From Lysinibacillus fusiformis (GTDB lineage: Bacteria; Bacillota; Bacilli; Bacillales_A; Planococcaceae): 64,000 nt of DNA. The number at the start of each line of letters is the position of its first letter. Within the stretch, counting starts at the first letter, position 1. A program made the translations under genes and the position numbers. The notes under the pieces were generated by a model. The model had not been told where the DNA came from and made no database searches. It saw only the letters and a program-made list of their open reading frames with translations. Positions 1 to 8,803 of this stretch are shown piece after piece. Location of the stretch: the NCBI GenBank assembly GCA_030027265.1, contig JASENG010000002.1:248001-312000 (forward strand), read 5' to 3'.

Positions 1-725
1 ATAACGAATTTGAGCTTCATTATCAGCCAATTATCGATTTAAAAACGAAGGAAATTATAGCGATGGAGTCGCTGTTAAGGTGGAATAACCAAACGCTCGG
101 AAAAGTTCCAGCTGATGAACTTATATCCGTTGCCGAAGAAACAGGCATGATTATTCCAATCGGCCAATGGGTTTTGAATACGGCCATTCAACAACATGCA
201 AAATGGCTAAACGAAGGATACAAGCCATTGAAGATAAGCATTAATGTTTCTGTAAGACAATTACACGATTCCATATTTATAGAAGCTGTAAAAAAAGCGT
301 TGGAAAATACACCCATTGATCCAAGCTATATTGTTTTAGAGATTACAGAGAGCATTGCCATGTATGCAGATTCGATGATTGAAAAGCTGTATGCATTAAA
401 AGAACTCGGGATTAGTCTTTCAATGGATGACTTCGGAACAGGCTACTCATCCCTGAGCTATCTGAATAAGTATCCATTGGATTCATTGAAGATCGATAAA
501 TCCTTTGTGATGGGAATGCACCAAGACGATGAAAACAAAGCCATTATTAATACGATTATCGCTATAGCCAATCAACTCGACTTAAGAGTCATTGCTGAAG
601 GTGTAGAAGGATCTGAGGAAGCTCGATTCTTGAATGAAATTGGCTGTGATTTCGCTCAAGGGTATTATTTCAGTCGTCCTCTTCCAGCAGAAATGTTTAA
701 GGTGAAATGGCTGACAAATCTTTAA
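1..725 (+). CDS. EAL domain cyclic-di-GMP phosphodiesterase, C-terminal part (5' end outside window)
   Basis: The reading frame is open from base 3 and runs off the left edge, so only the EAL domain is visible; upstream sensor or GGDEF domains may be missing. EAL phosphodiesterases linearise c-di-GMP to pGpG. The signature is the variant M-E-S-L-L-R-W at about base 63, keeping the metal-binding Glu. NVSVRQL, EITES, the loop-6 DDFGTGYSS, KIDKSFV, AEGVEG and the C-terminal QGYYFSRPLP follow in canonical order. All the acidic residues expected of an active enzyme appear present. The ATG at 63 is internal to the domain and not the true start. Two GGDEF proteins lie elsewhere in the window (39556 and 57850). 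Confidence 0.93.
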   Translation, partial: NEFELHYQPIIDLKTKEIIAMESLLRWNNQTLGKVPADELISVAEETGMIIPIGQWVLNTAIQQHAKWLNEGYKPLKISINVSVRQLHDSIFIEAVKKALENTPIDPSYIVLEITESIAMYADSMIEKLYALKELGISLSMDDFGTGYSSLSYLNKYPLDSLKIDKSFVMGMHQDDENKAIINTIIAIANQLDLRVIAEGVEGSEEARFLNEIGCDFAQGYYFSRPLPAEMFKVKWLTNL

Positions 726-775
726 TTATTGAGGTTTTCCTTAAAGCAGTCCCACCCGTTTATTAAAATGAAAAG

Positions 776-826
776 ATAGAAGCTCTTCCTTGAAAATTCT
801 AGGATGAGCTTCTATTTTTTTCATTA
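776..826 (+). terminator. Rho-independent terminator after EAL gene
   Basis: Ten-base arms ATAGAAGCTC (776-785) and GAGCTTCTAT (806-815) are followed by a T run. It sits 50 bases after the EAL stop codon. Confidence 0.75.
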
Positions 827-983
827 AATCTATCGTAAATCTATTGTTTCTTTCATAAATCTGGCAGATTAGGCGTCTCCCATGCCTCTATTCGCTCCTG
901 CCCACTCGAATAGGCATTCTCTCCTATAATTACCAGCCTATTTACGCCTTTTCTATATTATTATTGTTATTGAGGTGATAAAA

Positions 984-1313
984 ATGATAAAAGTATATAC
1001 ATACCCCGTTATTTTCGCAGTAGAAAATGAACAAACAGAAGAAGGCGATTTCCCCGTTTACATTAGAATTCCTGACTTAATGGATGCAGGGTTCACTTTC
1101 GCTTCTTCAGCTGGACATACCGAGGATGATATTTTGTCCATTGCCAGTGATTGTATGAAAATGGCGATTGAAGAAGGACTTCGCCGCGATTTACAAGCTC
1201 CAGTCGCATCGAAGCTTCGTGACATTGATTTAAAAAGACATCTTTCCAGATACGATGAGGAAGCTATTGAACTAAAAAGTATTGCAGTAGAATGGATCAA
1301 AACTGAGGTGTAA
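984..1313 (+). CDS. HicB-like antitoxin-fold protein, no HicA partner
   Basis: A 109-residue protein resembling the HicB family (partial RNase H-like fold): an N-terminal beta strand (YPVIFAVE), an acidic loop, a second strand ending in IPDL, then helix residues (DDILSIASDCMKMAI). The typical PDLPGC motif reads PDLMDAG. A GTG at 975 is in frame, but the SD sequence GAGGTG (972-977) fits the ATG at 984. No hicA-sized ORF lies on either side, so it is an orphan. It could be a solitary regulator or simply a HicB-fold protein of other function. The C-terminal 50 residues are charged and unassigned. Confidence 0.7.
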   Translation: MIKVYTYPVIFAVENEQTEEGDFPVYIRIPDLMDAGFTFASSAGHTEDDILSIASDCMKMAIEEGLRRDLQAPVASKLRDIDLKRHLSRYDEEAIELKSIAVEWIKTEV

Positions 1314-1327
1314 AGCCTCAGTTTTTT
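1299..1327 (+). terminator. Terminator overlapping the HicB-like stop codon
   Basis: Arms AACTGAGG (1301-1308) and CCTCAGTT (1316-1323) enclose the TAA stop in the loop; a T run follows. Confidence 0.8.
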
Positions 1328-1441
1328 ATACAAATACACTCTCCCCATCACTAAGGATCTCCCCTCTCTATCAATGATTTATTTCAAAAAACTGAATATT
1401 ATGTTAACATCGTTGTATCTTAATAGAATTGGAGAGTTGTT

Positions 1442-3250
1442 ATGATTAATTTCCCTAAACCTGGTGTGGAACAATTTTTTCAAACATTAACGGTTTCTAA
1501 CTTTACTGTCAGCCCTGATGAAAAACAGCTTGTTTTCAGTACAAACTTGAACGGGCATTACAATCTTTGGGCCATGGATTTACCAAATCAGTTCCCATAT
1601 CCTCTAACATTCAATAACCAAAATGCGGCCTTTCTTTCTTATGCCAAAACAGGTGAATTCATCATTGCCGGTTTCGATCATGATGGAGACGAAAATGCCC
1701 AAATTTACGCAATCTCTCCTCAAGGCGGCACATTCACCCCCCTTCGTACACATAAAGGAGAACGCCATTTCTTTTCCTATTTAAGCGAGGATGGAAAGCG
1801 ACTTTACTACCCAACAACTTTTGGCAATGCAACATACTTGAATAACTATGTTTATAATCTCGAAACTGGTGAAGAAAAGCTATTGCTCGAGGGTGAAGAA
1901 GCCCCTACATTTATCGATGCAGTCAGCCCAAATGAAGAATCTTTTGTAGCCGTTAAACAATACGGGAATACAAACTCTGTAGCCCATGCGTATATTGGGG
2001 AGGAGAAGTTCTTACTAACGCCCGAAACAACAGAACAGCATACAGTAAGAGGAATCGTTTACACATCCGATTCAGAAATTTACTTTTTAACTGAATACAA
2101 TGCTGACTTAACTTATTTGGCAAAGTTCAATCTTGCAACAAAAGAATTTTCAGTTGAATTACAGCTTGATAAAGAAGACTTCACAGAATTAATTTATTCT
2201 AAGCAAGACAACTCTCTTTATCTGGTAGGCTCCTATGGTGTGGAAGACCGCTTATATGAATATAAGCTTGATAATGGTGAATTAAAAACGGTTAGTATAC
2301 CGACAAGTGTCGTTGATAAACTAGTGGTTATGCCAAGCGGAAATCTTTATATTTTAGGCCGCAACGCTACAACACCAGGCAACCTTTTCTATTCAACGGA
2401 TAAAGGCACTGCTTGGGAGGAGTTAACACAATATCGCGTTCCTGGTGTCAATGATGAAGATTTAGTTGAACCTGAAGTATTAACTTACCCTTCGTTTGAT
2501 GGGATGGAGATTGAAGCACTGTTTTTTAGAGCAAATTCAGAAAACACGAATGGACATGTCATTCTTTGGCCACATGGCGGACCACAGGCGCTCGAACGGA
2601 AAACCTTCCGTTCCATGTTCCAATCTCTAATTTACAGCGGATATTCAATCTTTGCGCCAAACTTCCGCGGGTCTACTAACTATGGACTGAAGTTCTCTAA
2701 AATGGTGGAGGGGGATTGGGGCCACGGTCCTCGTCTGGATAATATCCAAGGGTTGGAATGGTTAATCGAAAATGGCTATGCCGAAAGAGAAAAAATTCTT
2801 CTATTAGGCGGCAGCTATGGTGGCTATATGGCACTTCTCCTTCACGGTAGACATGCCGATTACTTTAAAGCAGTTGTGGATATTTTCGGCCCGAGCGACC
2901 TTTTCTCCTTCATCGAATCGGTACCGGAGTTCTGGAAGCCCTATATGGAGCAATGGGTGGGAGATCCTGTGAAAGATAAAGAAAGACTAACAAAGGACTC
3001 CCCGATTACTTATTTGGATGGCATGACAAAGCCTATGCTGGTAATCCAAGGTGCAAACGACCCTCGTGTTGTACAAAAGGAATCTGACCAAATTGTAGCC
3101 GCATTAAAAGAAAAGGAACGAAAAGTGGAGTACATTGTTCTTGAAGACGAAGGTCATGGCTTCTCCAAAAAGCAAAACGAAATTCTCGTTTACGGAAAAA
3201 TCATTGAATTCTTCAATCAACATATCGCTGAAGTGAAGCCAGTAGTATAA
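1442..3250 (+). CDS. S9 family prolyl oligopeptidase-like serine peptidase
   Basis: A 602-residue alpha/beta-hydrolase peptidase of family S9. The N-terminal ~330 residues are a TolB/WD40-like beta-propeller, with repeats such as [12 protein letters not shown] and SEDGKRLYY. The C-terminal hydrolase domain begins near residue 350. The catalytic triad can be read as Ser458 in GGSYGGYM, Asp540 in GANDPRV and His572 in EGHGFS; HGGP near residue 380 is the oxyanion element. No signal peptide is present, so it should be cytoplasmic and act on short peptides or acyl-peptides. It stands alone, with its own terminator. Acylaminoacyl peptidase is an alternative name; the substrate cannot be told. Confidence 0.92.
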   Translation: MINFPKPGVEQFFQTLTVSNFTVSPDEKQLVFSTNLNGHYNLWAMDLPNQFPYPLTFNNQNAAFLSYAKTGEFIIAGFDHDGDENAQIYAISPQGGTFTPLRTHKGERHFFSYLSEDGKRLYYPTTFGNATYLNNYVYNLETGEEKLLLEGEEAPTFIDAVSPNEESFVAVKQYGNTNSVAHAYIGEEKFLLTPETTEQHTVRGIVYTSDSEIYFLTEYNADLTYLAKFNLATKEFSVELQLDKEDFTELIYSKQDNSLYLVGSYGVEDRLYEYKLDNGELKTVSIPTSVVDKLVVMPSGNLYILGRNATTPGNLFYSTDKGTAWEELTQYRVPGVNDEDLVEPEVLTYPSFDGMEIEALFFRANSENTNGHVILWPHGGPQALERKTFRSMFQSLIYSGYSIFAPNFRGSTNYGLKFSKMVEGDWGHGPRLDNIQGLEWLIENGYAEREKILLLGGSYGGYMALLLHGRHADYFKAVVDIFGPSDLFSFIESVPEFWKPYMEQWVGDPVKDKERLTKDSPITYLDGMTKPMLVIQGANDPRVVQKESDQIVAALKEKERKVEYIVLEDEGHGFSKKQNEILVYGKIIEFFNQHIAEVKPVV

Positions 3251-3255
3251 GAAAC

Positions 3256-3300
3256 AGCCCCCTAATGCCAGATTTTCTCTAACATTAGGGGGCTTATCAT
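3256..3300 (+). terminator. Strong hairpin after S9 peptidase
   Basis: Twelve-base perfect arms AGCCCCCTAATG (3256-3267) and CATTAGGGGGCT (3283-3294). The T tail is weak. It lies between convergent genes and could serve both strands. Confidence 0.65.
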
Positions 3301-3315
3301 TGTCATAGAGGAAAC

Positions 3316-4076
3316 CTATTTAATTGCCACCCAGATTGTCCATCTATCTTTTTCAACAATGTCAGACTCTGTTAAAATGGACTCATCAAGATGATGAATC
3401 AATACTTCCAACTCTTGATCGTTCAGTTCATGAAGAATGCTTCTGCCTGTTCTCTCCCTTAAGTCCTGCAGTAATTGTTGTTTGTTCTTATATACGTTTC
3501 GAACTTCCCACAGCTTTACTTCTTTAATATCTTTAAAGCCAGCACCTTTTAACCCTTCGGTAACTGAATGGCTTGTATGTCTTCGATTAATTTGGGGTAG
3601 AGTTCAAAGAAACAGCCTCTTATATGGCTATTATCCCCCTTCAACAGACAATCTTCCGGAGTCCGGTCTTGAACAATATAATATCCAGCAGGCTTCAATA
3701 ATCTATATGCTTCTTTAAAACAGGCGTCTAAATCCTGTAGATGGTGGATCAATGCTCTTTCCAGCAGTAAATCGAAACTCTTGCTTTCTAATCCGGTTTC
3801 TACTGCATTCCCTTGCTTAAATGAAATATTTGCATAGTCCTTACAGTTTTCTCCAGCCCCTTCAAGTATCGCTTCCGAAAAATCTACACCTGTAACAAAA
3901 GGTACGCCTAAATCAGCCAGTGCCTTACTATATATCCCCCCACCGCAGCCAATATCTACTGCATCAGTGATTGTATCAATTGGTACTAATTTTTTTATGG
4001 CTTCTTCCCAGGAGTGATCGGCACTTCTTGAAGTATAAGCATATTTATTTTCCTTGTTATGAAAATCTATCCCCAT
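3316..4076 (-). pseudogene. Class I SAM-dependent methyltransferase, frameshifted
   Basis: The 5' part (4076 down to about 3600) encodes a Rossmann methyltransferase: motif I DIGCGGG at residues 41-47, acidic motif II GVDFSEA and motif IV region FDLLLERALIHH. After FELYPK the frame runs into a stop at 3549. Reading continues in another frame from about 3597 to a TAG at 3316-3318 with a convincing C-terminus (GLKGAGFKDIKEVKLWE, then DRWTIWVAIK). Adding one base in the GGGG run at 3594-3597 (C run on the coding strand) would join the two into about 253 residues, a normal length. It is either a recent one-base deletion or a sequencing error. SD GAGGG precedes the ATG. The substrate is unknown. 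Confidence 0.85.
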
Positions 4077-4163
4077 CGAACGTCCCTCTTTTCATCTTTT
4101 TTAGCATCTCTTATTCTATGCCATTTTTAATATAAGAAAATTTAAGATAAATTATAAAAATCT

Positions 4164-4350
4164 AAATGGTTCATCGCCGTAATAGGAGGTTAACTTTTGC
4201 TAAGGCAATAGTTTTCTAAGGGCATGGCATGGAGCCTCGTCACTTTCCCTATGATTGGTCGTTGGAGGCAGCCCCTCATGCTATTTCTACAGACGTCCCC
4301 ATCTTCTCTCCAATCAACATTTGATTACCAAACTAGTGGTTAAGAGCCTT
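4164..4350. repeat. Intergenic direct repeat, copy 1 (diverged)
   Basis: This copy matches 4621-4796 in the same order of blocks: ATGGTTCATC, GTAATAGGAGGTT, GCATGGCAT, AGCCTCG, CACTTTC, GGTCGTTGG, CTTCTCTCCAATCAA, and a final AGAGCC. Copy 1 carries extra bases around 4200-4225. No ORF is conserved between the copies. The function is unknown; it may be a non-coding element or a relic. Confidence 0.65.
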
Positions 4351-4365
4351 TTACATTCCAAATAA

Positions 4366-4605
4366 ACGGACTTTTTCCTGTTATTTATAATTCAAAGCTA
4401 AATCTAGGGGATATAAAGGTAATTTTTCCGGTTATTCATAGGAAACTCCCTTTTTTTCATCTTTTCTGAGTCAATAGACGGAATTTTTCCGGTTATATAA
4501 TACTTTTTTTCTTTCATTTTCCAAATAAGCGGAGCATCTCCGCTTATTTGAAGAATGCAGATTTGTTTCCGGATAATTAGGTTGTTTTTTCCAGTTATCT
4601 TCTGA
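4366..4605. repeat. Array of short AT-rich palindrome-like units with central perfect hairpin
   Basis: Units resembling TTTTTCCGGTTAT occur near 4371, 4422, 4483 and 4584, spaced about 50-100 bases apart. Between them is a perfect 13-base inverted repeat with a 3-base loop: CAAATAAGCGGAG (4522-4534) and CTCCGCTTATTTG (4538-4550). There is no T run after it, so a terminator role is doubtful. Similar arrays occur at 12993-13197 and 63169-63253. Confidence 0.55.
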
Positions 4606-4620
4606 AAAAAATCCATCCAT

Positions 4621-4796
4621 AAGTGGTTCATCACTGTAACAGGAGGTTGACGAATGCTTTCAACAAGCATGGCATGAGCCTCGACACTTTCACTTCAATC
4701 GGTTGTTGGGGGCACCATTCCCGCTGCCTCCTCACCTTCTCTGCAATCAATAAACATTCAATTCAATATGTCATCCCTAACTAACGATAGAGAGCC
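4621..4796. repeat. Intergenic direct repeat, copy 2 (diverged)
   Basis: The second copy of the 4164-4350 element, starting AAGTGGTTCATC and ending AGAGAGCC just before the stop of the 4811 gene. The two copies flank the short-unit array, giving a symmetrical repeat-array-repeat arrangement in a 734-base gap without genes. Confidence 0.65.
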
Positions 4797-4810
4797 AACA
4801 AAAAGTTATT

Positions 4811-5404
4811 TCAGGAGATAAATTCCAATAAATAATCCGCCATTTCCTCCTTGCTTAGAGTTAAAAAATCCATTAGAATCACACATTTTGCAAGAAGTAT
4901 ATCTGTACCTTCCGATTGTTCAAATTTGATTTTTTTCTTTTCAAATAAATATTGTCCATAATTCCATTTATCATCGTTTTCGCGATATTCTTTATTGATA
5001 AAGGCAAATATTACATCCACAAATTCACTCAATATCTCATTCGCGCCAAAATAGCATTTAGGGCTATTCAAGCTGTAAAGGTCTTTAACAACTACTTCGA
5101 CTATTTTTCTTTTTTCAACTATTTCATTTGAGCTTTTCGAATATTTCCCATCTGTATCTAGATTACTAAAATGCTGCAAAAGAATTCCTTGAGAAGTGAC
5201 TGCTAATGTATCGACTCGACTTACTTCATTTGGAATCGATTTGCCTATACATCCGATTTGCCCATGCGCCGGCAAAACCTTGCAGCCGAATCCTCCCTTT
5301 TCAGCTTCGTTAGAATGTCTGATAGTCACACGGCCATAATCCTCGCTTGCAATATTCAAAACATATATTGCATTTTCATTTGGTTTATATTGTATCTCTA
5401 GCAT
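4811..5404 (-). CDS. Hypothetical protein (197 aa)
   Basis: I do not recognise a family. The ATG follows SD AAGAGGAAG. The N-terminal half looks beta-rich (YKPNENAIYVLNIA, DYGRVTIRH) with a Gly-rich stretch and conserved-looking cysteines (GFGCKVLP, IGCIGKS). The C-terminal half is helical and charged, ending in a hydrophobic segment. There is no signal peptide and no clear membrane span. It is transcribed in the same direction as the DUF817 gene 90 bases upstream and may be cotranscribed with it. Codon usage looks like that of its neighbours. Confidence 0.6.
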   Translation of the reverse strand: MLEIQYKPNENAIYVLNIASEDYGRVTIRHSNEAEKGGFGCKVLPAHGQIGCIGKSIPNEVSRVDTLAVTSQGILLQHFSNLDTDGKYSKSSNEIVEKRKIVEVVVKDLYSLNSPKCYFGANEILSEFVDVIFAFINKEYRENDDKWNYGQYLFEKKKIKFEQSEGTDILLAKCVILMDFLTLSKEEMADYLLEFIS

Positions 5405-5494
5405 AAACTTCCTCTTTTCCTATACTTCTTCTTTATCTACCCTGTTCGACAAAAAAGCGTATAATCCTTTGGGGAATCAACGCTTATATTATTT

Positions 5495-6274
5495 TTATTC
5501 CTCTTTAGCTTCCGGCATTTTTTTCTTAGCCAGCTTTAAGGTCGCAACGATAAGAAAGCTTACGATGACGAGCAACAGCCAGGAGCTCACTTTCCCTAAA
5601 TGAACAAGACTCCAAGCTTCTGTTTGGTTTGGGTATTGCCAAGCTCCGAAGAATGTGGCAATATTTTCGGCTATCCATATAAAAAATCCGATAAGTACGA
5701 AAGCCAGGGCAATGGGCATGCGATAACGAACTCCATTCACTTCATAGATTACCCATGATTTTAAAAAAACGATGATCACAAAGCCCGATAGCCACCAGCG
5801 AATATCAATCCAAAAATGGTGGGTGAAGAAATTCAGATAAATGGCAGCTGCTAAAGGGACAACGACTAAAAACGGCGGCCACTTCACTAATTCAACATCC
5901 ATCCTTCTCCACGCCTGGCAAAGATAACTTGCTACACTTGCGTACATGAACCCACTATACAATGGCACGCCAAAAAACTTGGAGTATCCTTCCTCTGGAT
6001 AAGACCAGGAGCCCATATGAACCTTGAAAAGCTCCAGCGCAAGTCCAATCAAATGGAACAGCGTAATCACTTTTAGTTCATCCCGCGTTTCAAGCCCCGA
6101 GCGCACCATCCACCATTGCATGAATAGGCAAATAATCAGTAACCAATCATACCGTGGAAGAAACGGAATAGGTATGATTTGCGTTATTGCCAAAGAGGCA
6201 AAAATAACAACTGGAAACAAACAGGATAAGGCTTGCTCCCAACCAAAATGCACAAGCTGTATTATTGCTCTCAT
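5495..6274 (-). CDS. DUF817 family integral membrane protein (YoaT-like)
   Basis: A 259-residue polytopic membrane protein that I recognise as DUF817, the family of B. subtilis YoaT. About seven or eight hydrophobic spans fill the chain. Family-like features are the conserved Trp/His/Glu residues around LFKVHMGSWSYPE (residues ~83-95), GVPLYSGFMYASV and GAWQYPNQTEAW. These polar positions within or next to membrane segments suggest an active or binding site, but no function is established. The C-terminus is Lys/Glu-rich and cytoplasmic. SD GGAGG precedes the ATG. Confidence 0.85.
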   Translation of the reverse strand: MRAIIQLVHFGWEQALSCLFPVVIFASLAITQIIPIPFLPRYDWLLIICLFMQWWMVRSGLETRDELKVITLFHLIGLALELFKVHMGSWSYPEEGYSKFFGVPLYSGFMYASVASYLCQAWRRMDVELVKWPPFLVVVPLAAAIYLNFFTHHFWIDIRWWLSGFVIIVFLKSWVIYEVNGVRYRMPIALAFVLIGFFIWIAENIATFFGAWQYPNQTEAWSLVHLGKVSSWLLLVIVSFLIVATLKLAKKKMPEAKEE

Positions 6275-6525
6275 AACGAATCCTCCATATTTTTGTTTTA
6301 ATAATTAAGCTTATGCCAATTAGACATTTATCGATTTACAATATTTTATTATCGAATAATAAGACTTAATTATTGCAGAAAGGTTTCATTCAATCTTCTG
6401 GAAGATATTAAATCCAATTCCTTTAAATTCTTAATTTTAGAAATACGGAAAAACGCATTTCAGGCGAATGTTTTTCTACTAAAATAAATAGAAACCTCTT
6501 GCAGGTTAGAAGGAGGCGCAGCATC

Positions 6526-7056
6526 ATGAATAAGCCAGCACATTTAATGGGTGGTTTTACAGCAGGTATCGCAGCGGCAAAATACATAGCCCCAACTGTT
6601 ACTGAAAATGGATTTGTCAATGGAATTGCGGGAATCGGGGCCGTCCTTTGTGGTGCTATATTAGGTTCACTTCTTCCTGACATCGATCATCGCCAAAGCT
6701 ATATTGGCAGAAAACTTAAAATTGCTTCTTTCATTATTAGCAAGACATTGGGGCATCGAAGCGTTGTTCATGCGCCGCTTGTAATCTTTGCTTTTTCCGC
6801 ATTGCTCTATTTTTTTTCAATTGAATTAACAAGCCCATACCAAGCAATCGCAAAATACTTTGTCATTGGATTAAGCGCGGGGATGTGGAGTCATCTGTTT
6901 TTAGATATGATGACCAGAAGAGGAATTCCCCTTCTCTACCCACTGACGAAGAAGAGTTTTCGCATTGCCAATTTTAAAGGAGGCGGCATAGGCGATTCCA
7001 TTGCGAATACAGGGTGTATTATTATAATCATTCTTATGTTTCTGGACTTTCTTTAA
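6526..7056 (+). CDS. Membrane-bound metal-dependent hydrolase family protein (YdjM/DUF457)
   Basis: A 176-residue membrane protein of the LexA-regulated YdjM / DUF457 family. The N-terminal H-x-x-G-G (HLMGGF), the D-I-D-H motif in LLPDIDHRQS, the GHRSVVHAP motif and HLFLDMMTRRGIPLLYP are the expected metal-ligand-like histidines and aspartates. Four or so hydrophobic segments follow the typical pattern, ending in IIIIILMFLDFL. The upstream in-frame start (6499) lacks an SD; AGGAGG at 6511-6516 fits the ATG at 6526. The enzymatic activity of the family is putative. Confidence 0.85.
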   Translation: MNKPAHLMGGFTAGIAAAKYIAPTVTENGFVNGIAGIGAVLCGAILGSLLPDIDHRQSYIGRKLKIASFIISKTLGHRSVVHAPLVIFAFSALLYFFSIELTSPYQAIAKYFVIGLSAGMWSHLFLDMMTRRGIPLLYPLTKKSFRIANFKGGGIGDSIANTGCIIIIILMFLDFL

Positions 7057-7070
7057 TCAGCTCATTAGAA

Positions 7071-7133
7071 AAACACAACTCGACCAAAAATAGGTTGAGT
7101 TGATGTCTTTTCTTATGAGATTTCCTTTAAACA
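7071..7133. repeat. Dispersed hairpin repeat, copy 1; also terminator of the upstream gene
   Basis: Near-perfect arms CAACTCGACC (7076-7085) and GGTTGAGTTG (7093-7102) are followed by GATGTCTTTTCTTATGAGATTTCC. The same hairpin plus trailing sequence recurs at 27604-27668 and 52160-52220, so the conserved unit extends beyond what a terminator needs. Here it follows the DUF457 gene directly. Confidence 0.7.
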
Positions 7134-7158
7134 CTTATACTTTCGTATCCACCAAGAA

Positions 7159-7203
7159 AAACACTCGAATTCTTCTTATAAATTAAGAGATTCGAGTGTT
7201 TTA
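7159..7203 (-). terminator. Terminator for the 7219 gene
   Basis: Arms AACACTCGAAT and ATTCGAGTGTT with A and T runs outside both arms, able to end transcription from either side. Confidence 0.7.
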
Positions 7204-7218
7204 GTATTTAAAATCTAA

Positions 7219-7746
7219 TTATTGATACTCATCTATCAATCTTAAGGCTAAGGATTCTTCTACTTGTTCAAATTGTGAGCAACCGTCTCCTGTACCTGCA
7301 CACATAAAATAGTAGGGTTGGTCATGATTTTTAACCCTTACCTCGATTACATATCCTGTTAACTGTTCAAAGTCCCCTTTTTTGGGAGCACCATGGAATA
7401 GCACTGAATCGATATCATAAATATCATGTATCCCTAGCTCCTGAAATTGCGGGGACTTGCCTAAAATTGTTGCAAGCTCCATTTGCAGATTAATCTTGTG
7501 GTCCGGAATTTCTTCTATTGCTATATAGGATTTAACACCAATCATAACCACTACCAATACAATGGCTGATATGGTTGGTGCCTTGGGGCTTCCTTTTCTT
7601 AGAATCCATATTAAAATCAAGATTAAAGCACAGGAAAGAATATATAGAAAACTAAATTCAATCACGATTTCATTAGGCTCAATGCCATTTTTAAATAAGA
7701 TATAAAAATAAAAAGCAAGCATGAAAGCTATGATTAATCCCACCAT
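7219..7746 (-). CDS. Hypothetical membrane protein (about 175 aa)
   Basis: Not recognised. Three hydrophobic segments occupy the first ~85 residues (GLIIAFMLAFYFYILF, FLYILSCALILILIW, ISAIVLVVVMIGV). A soluble C-terminal domain with a C-x5-C pair (MCAGTGDGCSQ) and beta-strand character (GYVIEVRVKNHDQPYYF) follows. An in-frame GTG at 7755 directly abuts the stop of the upstream gene, but the ATG at 7746 has the better spacing from the preceding GAGTAGGTG. It forms a two-gene operon with the 69-residue membrane protein. Confidence 0.65.
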   Translation of the reverse strand: MVGLIIAFMLAFYFYILFKNGIEPNEIVIEFSFLYILSCALILILIWILRKGSPKAPTISAIVLVVVMIGVKSYIAIEEIPDHKINLQMELATILGKSPQFQELGIHDIYDIDSVLFHGAPKKGDFEQLTGYVIEVRVKNHDQPYYFMCAGTGDGCSQFEQVEESLALRLIDEYQ

Positions 7747-7755
7747 CTTAAACAC

Positions 7756-7965
7756 CTACTCATTCTTCTCTTTCCTCGATTGAATAAACTTTTCCGTAAT
7801 CATGCCGGCATTAAATAAGGAAACGATCATAATCCCATAGAAGATCAGTTTCGGTAAGGCGAAATCTCCTTCAGATGTAAAATCAGTATAATAAAAAGAA
7901 TTAATCGTAAAGCATACGGCAACCAAAATCGTTAAAATGAGTTCAAATTTTGAGGATTTTCTCAT
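7756..7965 (-). CDS. Small two-span membrane protein (69 aa)
   Basis: Not recognised as a family. Two hydrophobic helices (ELILTILVAVCFTINSFYY and LPKLIFYGIMIVSLFNAGMI) are joined by a short acidic loop, with Lys/Arg at both ends. SD TAGGAGG lies 8 bases before the ATG. It is immediately followed by the 7219 gene with no gap, so the two are probably translated together and may interact in the membrane. Confidence 0.65.
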   Translation of the reverse strand: MRKSSKFELILTILVAVCFTINSFYYTDFTSEGDFALPKLIFYGIMIVSLFNAGMITEKFIQSRKEKNE

Positions 7966-7989
7966 TATCTTGTCCTCCTAGCCTGTTTA

Positions 7990-8547
7990 TTAATGGGAAG
8001 GATGACAGAAGCATTCCAAGGTGTGGTCGTTCACCATTCCCACTGCTTGCATAAATGAGTAGCAAATTGTACTCCCAACAAACTTGAAGCCTTCTTTTTT
8101 TAGCTTCTTGCTCATTGCATCACTGATTTCAGTGGTTACGGGCACTTCTTTGATAGACTTCCATTCATTGATGATTGGTTCGTGGTTAACAAAACTCCAG
8201 ATATAATTGGAAAAGGACCCATATTCCTTTTGAATGCGCAAATAATTTTGAGCATTGGTTACAACGCTTTGTATTTTTAACTTATTCCGTACGATTCCTG
8301 GATTTTCCTTCAATGCTAATAATTTTTCTTCAGAATACTGGACTATTTTTTCAGCATCAAACTGATCAAAAGCCTCTCGATAGTTTTGTCTTTTTTGCAA
8401 AATCGTCCACCAGCTCAAACCAGCTTGAGCTCCTTCTAGGCAAAGCATTTCAAATAATTTCTGATCATCATAAACAGGGACACCCCACTCTTTATCATGG
8501 TATTCCACATATAAAGGCTCTTTTGATACCCAATCACATCTCTTCAT
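7990..8547 (-). CDS. tag: DNA-3-methyladenine glycosylase I
   Basis: A 185-residue base-excision repair enzyme removing 3-methyladenine from alkylated DNA in the cytoplasm. The zinc-binding residues match the E. coli enzyme in identity and position: Cys4, His17, His175 and Cys179. The base-pocket residues Glu38 and Trp46 (LEGAQAGLSWW) are also present. This makes the assignment firm. SD GGAG precedes the ATG. It is separated from the membrane protein pair downstream by only 24 bases and could share a transcript with them, though no functional link is evident. Confidence 0.97.
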   Translation of the reverse strand: MKRCDWVSKEPLYVEYHDKEWGVPVYDDQKLFEMLCLEGAQAGLSWWTILQKRQNYREAFDQFDAEKIVQYSEEKLLALKENPGIVRNKLKIQSVVTNAQNYLRIQKEYGSFSNYIWSFVNHEPIINEWKSIKEVPVTTEISDAMSKKLKKEGFKFVGSTICYSFMQAVGMVNDHTLECFCHPSH

Positions 8548-8617
8548 CGCACTATCTCCTATTCTTTCTTGACATTTATTTCATTTTACACTTTTCAATA
8601 CTTATAAAGAAATCTTC

Positions 8618-8748
8618 AGCGGAACAAAAGCGCAAGCGCCCTGATTAGACCTGACAAGCGCTGGAGGGACCTGACAAGTGTGCTTGCCACACGTGGGAAG
8701 GTACCGAAGCGACCTCGAGGGGCTAGGGTGCTGAAGCTAGATGTCAAA
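8618..8748. repeat. Interspersed intergenic repeat of Bacillaceae type
   Basis: A GC-richer island in an AT-rich gap with the recognisable blocks AAAAGCGCAAGCGCC, GACAAGCGCTGGAG, CGAGGGGCTAGGG and GAAGCTAGATGT. I recognise this block order as a common repeated intergenic element of Bacillus-group genomes. It contains several short inverted repeats (GCGC/GCGC, AAGTGTGCTTGCCACAC). It may be a non-autonomous mobile element; it has no gene. The ORF crossing it is not credible. Confidence 0.65.
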
Positions 8749-8803
8749 TTTATTTTTTTAAAAGTTATCCCCAAAGCGAAATTTTATAATTTCCTTAACA
8801 AAC

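Noticed and set aside
984-1313. Complete HicAB toxin-antitoxin pair
   Set aside because: No HicA-like frame found on either side or strand.
3324-3718. Two plus-strand ORFs opposite the methyltransferase C-terminus
   Set aside because: They are antisense shadows; the minus-strand frame carries recognisable methyltransferase sequence.
4404-4670. 88-aa minus-strand ORF
   Set aside because: It runs through the palindromic array and part of the direct repeat, has no SD, and its composition is that of repeated AT-rich units.
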